Positions 21,919 through 30,171 of a DNA stretch of 30,234 nt are shown here, piece by piece. Position 1 is the stretch's first letter; each line of letters starts with the position of its first letter. The notes under the pieces were generated by a model. That model was not told where the DNA came from and ran no database searches. It was given only the letters and a program-made list of their open reading frames with translations. The DNA is from a virus: the IMG/VR virus record IMGVR_UViG_3300030098_004816, positions 1 to 30,234 of that record. One strand, 5' to 3'. The position numbers and the translations under genes were made by a program.

Positions 21919-24900
21919 GCTGGTAATGCACCCCCAGTGTTCATAGGTCTAGGTTGATTCGTCATACCTGTTCGCTCCATACGGACACGATCAAGCATCT
22001 GATCAAGCTCTTTAACCCCAGCATCTGTACTGCCATCCCCAAGGCCAGACACTACGTCTGCTGGCACGATATACTCACCTGGGCTTACAGCCACTGGCTG
22101 TTGATCACCGATCATGCCTGGAATCATGTCATCCATGCCCCCGCCTCGACCAACAATCTCACCTTCTGTCTGTGCATCAGGAACTATATCTTTAAGAACT
22201 CTGTCTCTCAAAACCTCAAAAGCTTCTACCCCGAACTCTTCAATAAATCTATTGATAGCCATCTCTGCCTGTTCTTCTGGCAACCTTCCGGCGATAGCCA
22301 TTGCAGCATCTTGGATGACGCTCTGACCATTTGCTTCCATTGTGTCTGCCATAGCATTTGTTTCACCACCTTCTTGGAATCCAGGAGGGCCAGCAAATCT
22401 AGGTATTCTTAATCTTTCTCTATCTTTTGGTGGCAACAGAGGCGGAACCTCCACTGTTTGCGTTGGAATAAAAGGAACCTCGTCAGTCTTAGGTACGCCT
22501 GCGGATCTAATCAAATCAGCCAAGCCCCCTGGAAGTTGCTTGCCTTCTGGAATTGCAGGCAAAGCAATCTCTTCTCTTGGCATTTGTATTGGGGACATTA
22601 CCGGCGGTGTAGCTATCGGTGGAAGTTGACTCATGCCAGATTCTATTTGACCAAAAAATCCACCAATATCTGAAACATTCGCTGCGCCTGCAGTGTTTAC
22701 GTTAGTTAAATCAATCGGCCCATCTGTTCTAGGTCTAGCAGCTTCAGCTAACGTCATGGTCGGTCTAGGCGGTCTGACCACTGGAGCAGGCGGAGGCGGA
22801 ATATTTGGAGACTCTTCTCTATCAAGAGTTTTCACACCTATTGGAATCATAGGCTCTTGTAACGCAGGAATATCTGGAATCCTGATAGAGCTTGGCCTAA
22901 TAGGAGCCATAGGAATACCTACCATTTCCTCTGTGTTTCTTTTTGTTTGCATAGGGGGAGGCGGTGGTAAATCCATTACATCAGGTCTACCTACTGAAAC
23001 TGCAGGCGGCATTGATACTGGAGCAATAGCTGCAGGGACAACAGGTGGAGCAACTGCAGCAGCAGGAACTGATGGAATATCTATTGTCTGTGGAATGTTT
23101 ATTTCTGGTATGGCTATTTCTCCTTCCATACCTCTAAATGAAAATGGTTTTGTATCAACTGCAGGCGTTACTTTAGGCTGCGCTGCGGCACCTATTGATG
23201 GTATGCCAGCTCCCTCCATCCCTCCTATCATCATGGACGGCTCAAACTCAATCCCCTCCATAATCGCTTCCTGCGGCATCTTGCCGCTGAACGGATCTAT
23301 TACTGGGGCAGCTCCACCAGCAGCAGTTCCAGAGCCAAATATTGACTGATAAAGATCAGCTCCTAACTGACCAGCGTCTGGCTTAGAAGAGGTAGTACTA
23401 GATGATGCAGTATCAGTTTGAGTAACCGGCTTTGGATCTCTGAAATATGCTATTTCTGGATCTATACCTGGTCTATATCCCTGAAGCTCAGCGGGGCTAA
23501 TAACTTGAGTTCCTCTAAGACCTAGCTGCCTTGCCGCAGCACCTGGTCTTCCGGCTGGCCCACCAACGCCTCCAATGTTTCCGTATGCGCCTGTCGCCAA
23601 CCCAACCTGACGGTTAATATCTCTTTCTAACTCTCCCAATATGCCGCCTTGCGAATAAGTTTGAACCTCTCCTCCAGATGACATTCCTCCATCTGGCGGA
23701 AGATAAGACATTGCAGACCTATTGGCTTCCATATCTTTTCTGCGCTCTAGATCATCTAAATATGCTCTAAAATCTTCTAGTCTTTGGGCCTCCTCCATCA
23801 TGGCTCGACCTTCGCCCATAAAGCTGTCGAAGTTCCTATCTTCTGGATTGGTTGAAGGTCTTTTGGGGGGTTTGCTAATCAACAAACCTCTTGCTGACAA
23901 TTCTGGATTTTTATCAAATTCACGCAACATCTCTATTGATGTCATTGTGTCTTGTAAAGATTCCCCTTCCTTACTTTGTGCATCCAAGAATCGCTTGCCT
24001 TCTAGCGTAAGCTTACTTCTAGCTTTCAAAAGCTCTCTTAGTTCTTCCGGCATTCGCCCACGATAAATTCCTCTATTAATATTTGGGCTGCGCTCAAACC
24101 CTTCAATAATGTAATACGGAGCATCAGGGTTATCATCAATCTTTACTCTTTCTGCGTAACTACTTCTTTGCCTACCCCTCATAAGGTTTTCAGAAGGAGA
24201 GGGAACCATCTGCATCTGCTGGGTTTGCTCTGACAAAGGAACACCACCTCCGGCAGCCAGAGAATAAACCCCATCAACTGTTCTTTGCGCTTGACTAGGA
24301 TCTAAAGAAACAATGCCTCCTGCAGAAATACCCCTTGGTATCTGATATCCAGGATATGATGACTCTAATGTAGAATAGGCATCCTCGATCATGGCCTCTG
24401 CCCTTCTGCCTTCCTCTTCTCTTTCTCTCTCAAACTGCCTATTACGCTCCATAGCATCTGCAAGAGCATCCATTTCAGCTTTCTTTCCTTCTCCGACACC
24501 GATTGCTGCTAAATTTGCAGGCTGTATCAGCTCTTTTCCAAACTGCTTAGTAAACTCAAGCGGAGACTCTCTGAACAAAGATCCAGTGCTTTGTCTTGCT
24601 AAGGTTTGAGCGTCCGTCAAAGATTGTTGGGCTGTTTCTAATGGGGTTATTAATCCTGATCCAGTGTCCATTGCACCAGTTAGAGTTGATTGAGCGGCTT
24701 GCAAGTTGGCAAGCTTATCAGCTTGCGCTAAATATTCTGGGGTTCCTTTTGTAAGACCGCCCAACGTTGTAGTAGCTTCTCTTATTGCATTTGCGCCACC
24801 CGCAATTTGAGATTCCAAGGCAGATACGTTTTCGGCGGCTGTAGCGACTTCTGGAGACAACGCCTCTGAAGCAGAACCAAGCGCCTTGCCCAAACCAAAA

Positions 24901-25247
24901 CCTGTTATGCCCGATAGCAAACCTTTCTTTATATCCCCAGTTACTGCAGTAGTTGCAAGGCCAGATCCTATTGCGCCAGCTAGTGCGGTTTTACCAGCAA
25001 GCAAACCGCCAGCTTTTGCCAAAGCAGCCTTACCTATCATGCTGCCGAGCAGTGGAGCTAGGAATGGTAGAAATGCCTCTGGTTGACCAGTGACTGGATT
25101 CGTTGTTAGTTTTCCTGTAGGAGATAAAGATGCTATTCCTTGAACCTCATAAGGGTTCATATGCACTAGCATGGTGTCACCGTAACGCCCATACTTTGCC
25201 ATCTCATCAGCTTGATTCTGCAAAGGAGCCTGTTGATTATAATTCAT
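21915..25247 (-). CDS. Large glycine/proline-rich virion protein (1110 aa)
   Basis: Residues 58-125 are Gly/Ala/Leu-rich and hydrophobic, so probably membrane-active. A long disordered Pro/Ala/Ile/Met-rich zone runs from about 590 to 950, with many poly-Pro runs (PPPPP). The C-terminus (about 1040-1110) has a recognisable segment: GDQQPVAVSPGEYIVPADVV, then GLGDGS and DRVRMERTG, found in other marine phage virion proteins as I recall. Short double-glycine motifs recur (AGGIVSL, SSGGEV, QEGGET, NTGGAL). No enzyme motif is seen. Likely a tail or ejection component; low-complexity segments make homology hard to judge. Confidence 0.75.
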   Translation of the reverse strand: MNYNQQAPLQNQADEMAKYGRYGDTMLVHMNPYEVQGIASLSPTGKLTTNPVTGQPEAFLPFLAPLLGSMIGKAALAKAGGLLAGKTALAGAIGSGLATTAVTGDIKKGLLSGITGFGLGKALGSASEALSPEVATAAENVSALESQIAGGANAIREATTTLGGLTKGTPEYLAQADKLANLQAAQSTLTGAMDTGSGLITPLETAQQSLTDAQTLARQSTGSLFRESPLEFTKQFGKELIQPANLAAIGVGEGKKAEMDALADAMERNRQFEREREEEGRRAEAMIEDAYSTLESSYPGYQIPRGISAGGIVSLDPSQAQRTVDGVYSLAAGGGVPLSEQTQQMQMVPSPSENLMRGRQRSSYAERVKIDDNPDAPYYIIEGFERSPNINRGIYRGRMPEELRELLKARSKLTLEGKRFLDAQSKEGESLQDTMTSIEMLREFDKNPELSARGLLISKPPKRPSTNPEDRNFDSFMGEGRAMMEEAQRLEDFRAYLDDLERRKDMEANRSAMSYLPPDGGMSSGGEVQTYSQGGILGELERDINRQVGLATGAYGNIGGVGGPAGRPGAAARQLGLRGTQVISPAELQGYRPGIDPEIAYFRDPKPVTQTDTASSSTTSSKPDAGQLGADLYQSIFGSGTAAGGAAPVIDPFSGKMPQEAIMEGIEFEPSMMIGGMEGAGIPSIGAAAQPKVTPAVDTKPFSFRGMEGEIAIPEINIPQTIDIPSVPAAAVAPPVVPAAIAPVSMPPAVSVGRPDVMDLPPPPPMQTKRNTEEMVGIPMAPIRPSSIRIPDIPALQEPMIPIGVKTLDREESPNIPPPPAPVVRPPRPTMTLAEAARPRTDGPIDLTNVNTAGAANVSDIGGFFGQIESGMSQLPPIATPPVMSPIQMPREEIALPAIPEGKQLPGGLADLIRSAGVPKTDEVPFIPTQTVEVPPLLPPKDRERLRIPRFAGPPGFQEGGETNAMADTMEANGQSVIQDAAMAIAGRLPEEQAEMAINRFIEEFGVEAFEVLRDRVLKDIVPDAQTEGEIVGRGGGMDDMIPGMIGDQQPVAVSPGEYIVPADVVSGLGDGSTDAGVKELDQMLDRVRMERTGMTNQPRPMNTGGALPA

Positions 25248-25576
25248 TAACTTGTCTCCACCCCGAATAGGTTAAAACTAACATTTGCCGCGCTGGCGTA
25301 AACTTTCAAAACATCTGTTTGTGATAAACAAATACCAATAACTATTGTGCGACTAGTAGTTGCCGCCAAATCTTCGTCGAAAAAAATAAACTGCTTGTCA
25401 TCCGCCGAAGCGCCCGCAACGTGTATGCTGACGCGAAACGTAATCCCTGATCCACCTCTGTTGCAAACAACCAAAGAACTTACGGTTGTCTGAGTTAAAT
25501 CAGGAACCGTATAAAGAGTTGTTGTCGTTGTAGCAGAAACATCCGCTTGACCTAAAACTTTTATTACATCTGTCAC
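25247..25576 (-). CDS. Small beta-rich virion protein (109 aa)
   Basis: The sequence is mostly short beta strands with Thr/Ser/Val repeats (VSATTTTTLYTVPDLTQTTV, SSLVVCNRGG, FRVSIHVAGA) and ends with VSFNLFGVETS. I recall similar proteins in many marine phages close to tail genes, perhaps decorating head or tail. Its stop overlaps the next start by one base (TAATG). A jelly-roll-like fold is plausible; function not proven. Confidence 0.75.
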   Translation of the reverse strand: MTDVIKVLGQADVSATTTTTLYTVPDLTQTTVSSLVVCNRGGSGITFRVSIHVAGASADDKQFIFFDEDLAATTSRTIVIGICLSQTDVLKVYASAANVSFNLFGVETS

Positions 25577-25773
25577 GATGCGCCCATCAGGAGAAACTGA
25601 AATCTTCTCATAGCAAGAGAGCCCTCTTTATCGCCTTGCGTTTTAGCCAAGACAACATCGTTTTCTATTTGATCCAGGGTTAATTCTATTGTTCTCCTAT
25701 TTATAGCTTCTGCTCTAGCGTCATACTCAGGGGTTGGGACAGGTAATGGCGTGGATCTAGTTTGTGTACTCAT
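25573..25773 (-). CDS. Small unknown virion-module protein (66 aa)
   Basis: A Pro-rich N-terminus (STPLPVPTPEYDARAEA) is followed by one helix. It overlaps both neighbours by 4 bp (ATGA). Such short genes between tail proteins are usual in phages, but I recognise no motif. It may be a minor structural or assembly factor. Confidence 0.65.
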   Translation of the reverse strand: MSTQTRSTPLPVPTPEYDARAEAINRRTIELTLDQIENDVVLAKTQGDKEGSLAMRRFQFLLMGAS

Positions 25774-27620
25774 CTTCTTCCATCAGACCTTATGTCAAAC
25801 CTCAAATCCCCCAGTCTCCAGCCATAACCCAACCCGTTGCTCTCCACTCTAACTATCTGATGTCTAGCTCTCGCTCTAACAAAAGACTGCTTCGTGCTCT
25901 TGTCTATGGTCGAAGTGGATAAAGTGCTTGGCGTTTCTAAAGGAAAATCACTACCTTTAAGAGTCATGCTTATAGAGGCATCATCTTCATTGCCTATAAA
26001 TGAAAAGTCAGGGATTATTTTGCTAACTAACATGTATCTTTCGCCCTCACCAATCTCTAAATCCCCACTCTCTACAAAGGCATTCATGGCAGAACCATCA
26101 TCATCAAACCCGTTTTCATGGAAATACAAGAAATTATCGTTCGTTGTTGTTATAACTGAGGTCGCTAATGGGAAGTTTTGCGTTCCAGTTCCTCTCCAAG
26201 CAGCTCTTTCCAAGGTTCCCACAGACCACAAGTCTTCTGCGTAGTTGTAACTAACGTAATTGGTTATTTCTGTATTGCCCTCTCCGACAGGATAAAACCA
26301 CATAACTTCTGAAAACGCATTGTTCTCTGCTGCAAACACCTTAAATGCTTGGCTTAGATTTATATTTGAGAAAACAAACTGTTTTACAGAGCATGGCAAA
26401 GGTTGAACAGATCCGTTATAAACATAGAATCCACCCTTATCCATAAAGTAAACAGATCCTCTAGCATTGACCGCCGCATTCGGACTAATCATTGATATGT
26501 CAGTGCTGACTGTTTGCAACTGGAAAGTAAATGGTGCTCCGACAAATCTCATTGAGTGCAAGCTTACATCTGTAAAAACAAGTATCTCTTGTCTTCCTTG
26601 AACTGCACCAATTATCTGTGATCCAGAGTTTATTCTTATTCCACCAGCAGTATTAGTTGCTGTTGGAGTCCAATCAGTTGCGTTCTCTTGATCAGAGAAT
26701 CTAATAAACAAAGGATCTATTTGACTAGATCCAATAGGATTAACGCCGAAAGCAATAACGTGCTGATCTATGTCGCTTGTCATAATCTGTAAGGCTATTG
26801 TAGGCTGATTAGATCCACTCAGACTTGTAATATTTACAGCCCTGGCTCCTGTACCACCAGACTCATCCCAGAAAAATATGCCCCCGCCCCTAGCATTAAA
26901 AAGCAGATCCTCTCCGAAGTTGTCTTGACTAAACAAACGAAGCTGTCCAGCGGCAGATATACTACTCGCACTGCCCCAAGAAGACATGCCCCAAGCCCCA
27001 GCACCCCAACCAGTGCCTTCCAGAAAGTCATTCAATCCTGTGTTAATCTGATACGCACCAACAGTAGAGCTGCCGCCATTACCAGTATCACTGCTATTTG
27101 CTGTGACTGTGGTGCCGCTCGTATCTTTAGCAGTAAACTCGTAAGTGTTTACCGTAGGTACGGCAGTAATCTGATATTCTTGATTCAAAACAGCAGCCGT
27201 AATGTTGCCACCCAAAGACGCAGCACTGGAGAATGTTACAAAATCATTAACCACGGCCCCGTGAGAAGTGTCTGTGGCTGTTATAGTGCTAGATCCATTG
27301 GTAGCTGCAAAAGTAACATCGCCCGCTGATGTGGTAGATCTAATAGGTGTTATGTCGTTAAAGCTGTTGCCCTCAACTACATAAAACTTTAGGTTTGTTC
27401 CTAGCCCAATATATCTTATTGACTCCAAAGATGCCCAGTCATGTATTGAGCGACAAACTCCTAAGAAAGATGTTTCTGAATATTTTACCCAGCCACCAAT
27501 CTTTTCTGGCCTGCCCTGTCTAAATCTTATTTTGTCTGAGTTAAACCATCCGGCATCAGCAGAATACTCTGTTCCTTCTTTGTTAACACCCGGAGCAAAT
27601 TTTATTTTATTTAATGGCAT
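25770..27620 (-). CDS. Tail or hub structural protein with inserted beta domain (616 aa)
   Basis: The start MPLNKIKFAPGVNKEGTEYS and the WFNSDKIRFRQGRPEKIGGW stretch resemble a common marine-podovirus virion protein, possibly analogous to the P22 gp10 tail hub. Many Trp/Gly strand repeats (GTGWGAGAWGMSSWGS; YPVGEGNTEITNYVSY) suggest a beta-propeller. Residues 97-192 look like an inserted Ser/Thr-rich beta-sandwich (ATDTSHGAVVNDFVTF ... VLNQEYQITAV). I see no clear Shine-Dalgarno before the ATG; it follows the lysozyme stop by 24 bp. The hub assignment is an inference from style and position. Confidence 0.72.
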   Translation of the reverse strand: MPLNKIKFAPGVNKEGTEYSADAGWFNSDKIRFRQGRPEKIGGWVKYSETSFLGVCRSIHDWASLESIRYIGLGTNLKFYVVEGNSFNDITPIRSTTSAGDVTFAATNGSSTITATDTSHGAVVNDFVTFSSAASLGGNITAAVLNQEYQITAVPTVNTYEFTAKDTSGTTVTANSSDTGNGGSSTVGAYQINTGLNDFLEGTGWGAGAWGMSSWGSASSISAAGQLRLFSQDNFGEDLLFNARGGGIFFWDESGGTGARAVNITSLSGSNQPTIALQIMTSDIDQHVIAFGVNPIGSSQIDPLFIRFSDQENATDWTPTATNTAGGIRINSGSQIIGAVQGRQEILVFTDVSLHSMRFVGAPFTFQLQTVSTDISMISPNAAVNARGSVYFMDKGGFYVYNGSVQPLPCSVKQFVFSNINLSQAFKVFAAENNAFSEVMWFYPVGEGNTEITNYVSYNYAEDLWSVGTLERAAWRGTGTQNFPLATSVITTTNDNFLYFHENGFDDDGSAMNAFVESGDLEIGEGERYMLVSKIIPDFSFIGNEDDASISMTLKGSDFPLETPSTLSTSTIDKSTKQSFVRARARHQIVRVESNGLGYGWRLGDLRFDIRSDGRR

Positions 27621-27644
27621 GCTAATGTTTATCGAAGATTACGG

Positions 27645-28088
27645 CTAAACATCTTCCCAAGCCTTACCTTCAAACAATAAAGCTTCTGCCTCTCTTCTCC
27701 TAACCAATCCATCTAACACTTTACCTCCAGCACGATTCCAACGCTTTATCTGCTCTGGTACACCGGCAAAGTTATCTTCGTTTAACACCTTTAGAAGTGT
27801 GCTTGATGACAATGCGCCCCAACCCAAGTTGAAAGTCCAAGAAACTAATGCATCAAACTGGCTTTGATTAAGATCCACCTCAACCAGTCTACCAACTGCC
27901 GCCTCAAAAGACTCCAAATCTTCTTTTAAGTACTCCTCAGCCTGCTCTGATGTACAAGTATCTCCGTCTTTTACATCCTTGGTATGACCATAACCTATCG
28001 TTGGAACACCACCAGCACAGATATAAGAGGACAACTCGCAACCCTCAAACTTTTTAATTAGAGCTATACCTTCTTCGCTAGTCTTCAT
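27645..28088 (-). CDS. Endolysin, GH24 T4-type lysozyme (147 aa)
   Basis: Cleaves the glycan chain of host peptidoglycan at lysis. The conserved start is LIKKFEGCELSSYICAGGVP followed by TIGYGHT. Glu15 matches catalytic Glu11 of T4 lysozyme and Thr30 matches Thr26. The Asp20 position is Cys24, as in many phage GH24 enzymes with a Cys there. Further motifs are NQSQFDALVSWTFNLG and, near the C-terminus, GLVRRREAEALLF. No signal peptide is present, so it needs the holin. Neighbours are a putative metallopeptidase and the holin; the start overlaps the upstream stop by 4 bp. Confidence 0.92.
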   Translation of the reverse strand: MKTSEEGIALIKKFEGCELSSYICAGGVPTIGYGHTKDVKDGDTCTSEQAEEYLKEDLESFEAAVGRLVEVDLNQSQFDALVSWTFNLGWGALSSSTLLKVLNEDNFAGVPEQIKRWNRAGGKVLDGLVRRREAEALLFEGKAWEDV

Positions 28089-28891
28089 ATTATCTTTGTC
28101 CTTCCACCATCTCGATAAGCATCTGGTAAATAATTTAATTTGCCGCCTTCCTTAAATCGTTGCGTTGCCTCCTCTGGGCCTTTCTCCATAAGATCTCTGT
28201 AAAACGGAGAAACCCTAGCATTTTTTATTTCATCTCTAAAAACATACATCATGCTTTTCAAGCTATTTTCTTTTAGGAGGTTCTCTATTGCATCAACCAC
28301 ATATTTCTCTTCTTGATCGAAGCTGGCATTGTAATAATTATCCATCCTATCTTTTGCCGCTTGTGTTCCATCAATCCTTCTATCTTCAAAAGAATAAGCA
28401 AAATCTGAAAGAGATCTTAAATTATCTCTAAGCTCTTTATAGTTTTGCGATGCCATTAAATCTTGAACCCTATTAATCATCTCTGGGCCATCAAGATCCA
28501 TTAAATGACGATACTCATGAGCAAAAAGAGGAGCTGTCGCATTTACTGCTTCCACAGCAGACACTGTGTTTGGCTCAAACTCGTACTGAAAATCTTTGAA
28601 CGTTGTATAAGCGGGCTCAGGGCCTGGATTAGAGATCCCCTTGAGCGTCAAACCAAGAGGGCCAACCCCTGCTTCTGGAGGAAGTGACTTCAACCTAGCT
28701 CTAGTAGGATCAATTTGAACACCCTCCGGCATATATCTTTGAACCTCTGCAGCAAACTCCTGATCACCAAGTTGCATTCCCGCCAAAAACTGTCCTTGCT
28801 GCTCTTCAGTCATATCAGACGTAATACGAGTAAATAGCTTTTTTGCCTCTGGAGAAATTTTTTCCATGTATTCTTCTAAAGCCGGATTCAT
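28085..28891 (-). CDS. Putative zinc metallopeptidase-like protein (268 aa)
   Basis: Contains His125-Glu126-Tyr-Arg-His129 in APLFAHEYRHLMDLDG, an HExxH motif typical of zincins. An N-terminal helical part precedes it; a long helical segment with Asp and Glu candidates for the third zinc ligand follows (SFEDRRIDGTQ). The C-terminus ends with two double-glycine motifs (FKEGGKL; RDGGRTK) like those in the 1110-residue virion protein. It sits between holin and lysozyme, so a lysis or virion role is possible. Activity and substrate are unknown. The motif is clear; the enzymatic call is an inference. Confidence 0.6.
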   Translation of the reverse strand: MNPALEEYMEKISPEAKKLFTRITSDMTEEQQGQFLAGMQLGDQEFAAEVQRYMPEGVQIDPTRARLKSLPPEAGVGPLGLTLKGISNPGPEPAYTTFKDFQYEFEPNTVSAVEAVNATAPLFAHEYRHLMDLDGPEMINRVQDLMASQNYKELRDNLRSLSDFAYSFEDRRIDGTQAAKDRMDNYYNASFDQEEKYVVDAIENLLKENSLKSMMYVFRDEIKNARVSPFYRDLMEKGPEEATQRFKEGGKLNYLPDAYRDGGRTKII

Positions 28892-28892
28892 G

Positions 28893-29270
28893 CTACTTAC
28901 TCACTCCTTTAATTCTTTCTACAGAACGAGCCCCGCCTAAACCAAGCATGCCCAGCAAAAGAGGCATCATTACTCCTGCATCTGCTTGAGGAATATCAAA
29001 ACCAAATCCAGCCGCAATGGGAGATATAAGAAAGTTAACGATTAGCCCAAAAACACAAGCATACCCCGCTAAAGGTCTCCAGCTAGACTGAAACCAATTA
29101 CCTTTTGCATCCAACTTATTAATTTCAATTTGACCCTTAGCAAGTTCTTGAGCATGGCGTTCTGCCATAGTTGCAATTTCATGCGCCAAAGCATTTTTCT
29201 GATCTTTATCCTCTATGACCTTGTCTAATATCTTAGTGGCAGGCTCAACTAAAGAACTCAATATGCTCAT
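28893..29270 (-). CDS. Holin (3TM type, 125 aa)
   Basis: Forms the inner-membrane hole that lets the lysozyme reach the peptidoglycan. An amphipathic N-terminal helix (SILSSLVEPATKILDKVIED) is followed by a charged helix with GQIEINKLDAKGNWFQSSW, then RPLAGYACVFGLIVNFLIS (TM), a short loop, and AGVMMPLLLGMLGLGGA (TM). This layout matches the Holin_3TMs family. I start at the ATG at 29270, with AAGGA 5 nt upstream; an in-frame ATG at 29288 exists. The start overlaps the upstream stop as TAATG. Two of three expected membrane segments are clear. Confidence 0.8.
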   Translation of the reverse strand: MSILSSLVEPATKILDKVIEDKDQKNALAHEIATMAERHAQELAKGQIEINKLDAKGNWFQSSWRPLAGYACVFGLIVNFLISPIAAGFGFDIPQADAGVMMPLLLGMLGLGGARSVERIKGVSK

Positions 29271-29581
29271 TACGATCCTTTCTTCCATTTCTTAGATGGA
29301 GACTTGGTTTTACTAGGACTCCATTTAACACGATTCGCCCAGTAGGCAGCCGACATTTTTCCCTTTTTAATATTTTTGGCATGGCGAGATTTAAATGCCT
29401 TTCTCTGCCCAGCAGTTTGATTAGTCTTTACACCTTGCTGACCAAACCTAATTGTCTTTACTTTATCTCCTTCTTTGGCAACAACAATGTGAGACTTTTT
29501 GGGATGATTAGGGGTTCTCTTTGGTTTATTAAAACCAGATACACCAGCTCTTTCTAATCTTGGGTCTTTCTTTTTCGCCAT
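29270..29581 (-). CDS. Very basic small protein (103 aa)
   Basis: Rich in Lys, Arg and Ser, with MAKKKDPRLERAGVSGFNKP, then KRTPNHPKKSHIVVAKEGDK, IRFGQQGVK and a C-terminal KSRHAKNIKKGKMSAAYWAN. I recall near-identical segments in many phages and some bacteria, labelled only as a domain of unknown function. A DNA- or RNA-binding role, for instance a DNA-packing aid in the virion, would suit the charge. It sits upstream of the holin in the lysis cluster. The family looks real; function is unknown. Confidence 0.8.
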   Translation of the reverse strand: MAKKKDPRLERAGVSGFNKPKRTPNHPKKSHIVVAKEGDKVKTIRFGQQGVKTNQTAGQRKAFKSRHAKNIKKGKMSAAYWANRVKWSPSKTKSPSKKWKKGS

Positions 29582-29589
29582 AAAATACC

Positions 29590-29691
29590 CTAACTAATTG
29601 GAGATGCTGTTAACTGTGAGAGCATCAATAGTAAAACAAATAATGAAATAGCACATACAACAAACAACATTCCTGGCCATTTAGGATTCAT
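29590..29691 (-). CDS. Tiny membrane protein (33 aa)
   Basis: ATG at 29691 begins 2 bp after the stop of the 74-residue gene. The peptide is MNPKWPGMLFVVCAISLFVL and continues LLMLSQLTASPIS. Residues 9-24 are a single membrane helix. It fills a gap between two lysis-region genes, so a holin-like or spanin-like accessory is possible. The Shine-Dalgarno is weak; translation probably relies on coupling. Confidence 0.5.
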   Translation of the reverse strand: MNPKWPGMLFVVCAISLFVLLLMLSQLTASPIS

Positions 29692-29693
29692 GT

Positions 29694-29918
29694 TTACACC
29701 GTAACCAGTATGTTTTGCCCAGTTGCTTTTTGTGTCGTATAACTAAATGAACCATTTTTGAATGTATATACCTTGGAGTCGTAATGCGTTGTTATCACTT
29801 CGCTCTTTCTGTTGATCTCCCTAACTTGCAATCTTTCATTTTCAATCTTCTGAATCTGATGTTTTGCATTAGGCGGCTGGGCTTGAACGCTATTTGGGAA
29901 AGGCGGTATTTCACTCAT
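29694..29918 (-). CDS. Unknown small protein in the lysis region (74 aa)
   Basis: Has a Pro-rich start (MSEIPPFPNSVQAQPPNAKH), a charged helix and a beta-like C-terminus ending YTTQKATGQNILVTV. It has no cysteine and no obvious membrane segment. It overlaps the next upstream gene by 8 bp. Not recognised; a virion or lysis accessory is a guess. Confidence 0.6.
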   Translation of the reverse strand: MSEIPPFPNSVQAQPPNAKHQIQKIENERLQVREINRKSEVITTHYDSKVYTFKNGSFSYTTQKATGQNILVTV

Positions 29919-30171
29919 CTTCTTTCTTCCTAACAGGATCTCTAAAAATATATTTACCTTTGCCAGCTTCAGCTTGAGGTATAAGTCTTACCTCACAAAA
30001 ACCATCAAACCTATTTGTTTTCGATCTCGCCCAATTATGTTGATGAACACTCTGATGCACCAAAGCATCGCGGTATTCAAGGCAAGAAGTGAGTTCTTGA
30101 AAATAAAGCTCTGTACCAGTTGGAGCACCACCGGGAGTTAGAAGCACTAGGACAAAGATCATTAACGTCAT
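29911..30171 (-). CDS. Small exported or membrane-anchored protein (86 aa)
   Basis: The first 12 residues are strongly hydrophobic (MTLMIFVLVLLTP) and suggest a signal or anchor; the rest is polar with two cysteines (Cys30, Cys59) that could form a disulfide in the periplasm. The start overlaps the previous stop as ATGA. Placement with holin and lysozyme is consistent with a spanin-like or superinfection function, but no lipobox or spanin motif is visible. Confidence 0.6.
   Translation of the reverse strand: MTLMIFVLVLLTPGGAPTGTELYFQELTSCLEYRDALVHQSVHQHNWARSKTNRFDGFCEVRLIPQAEAGKGKYIFRDPVRKKEDE

Noticed and set aside
22693-23349. 218-codon plus-strand open frame opposite the 1110-residue protein
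   Set aside because: Gly/Ile-rich translation is the mirror of Pro-rich coding on the minus strand; no start signal.
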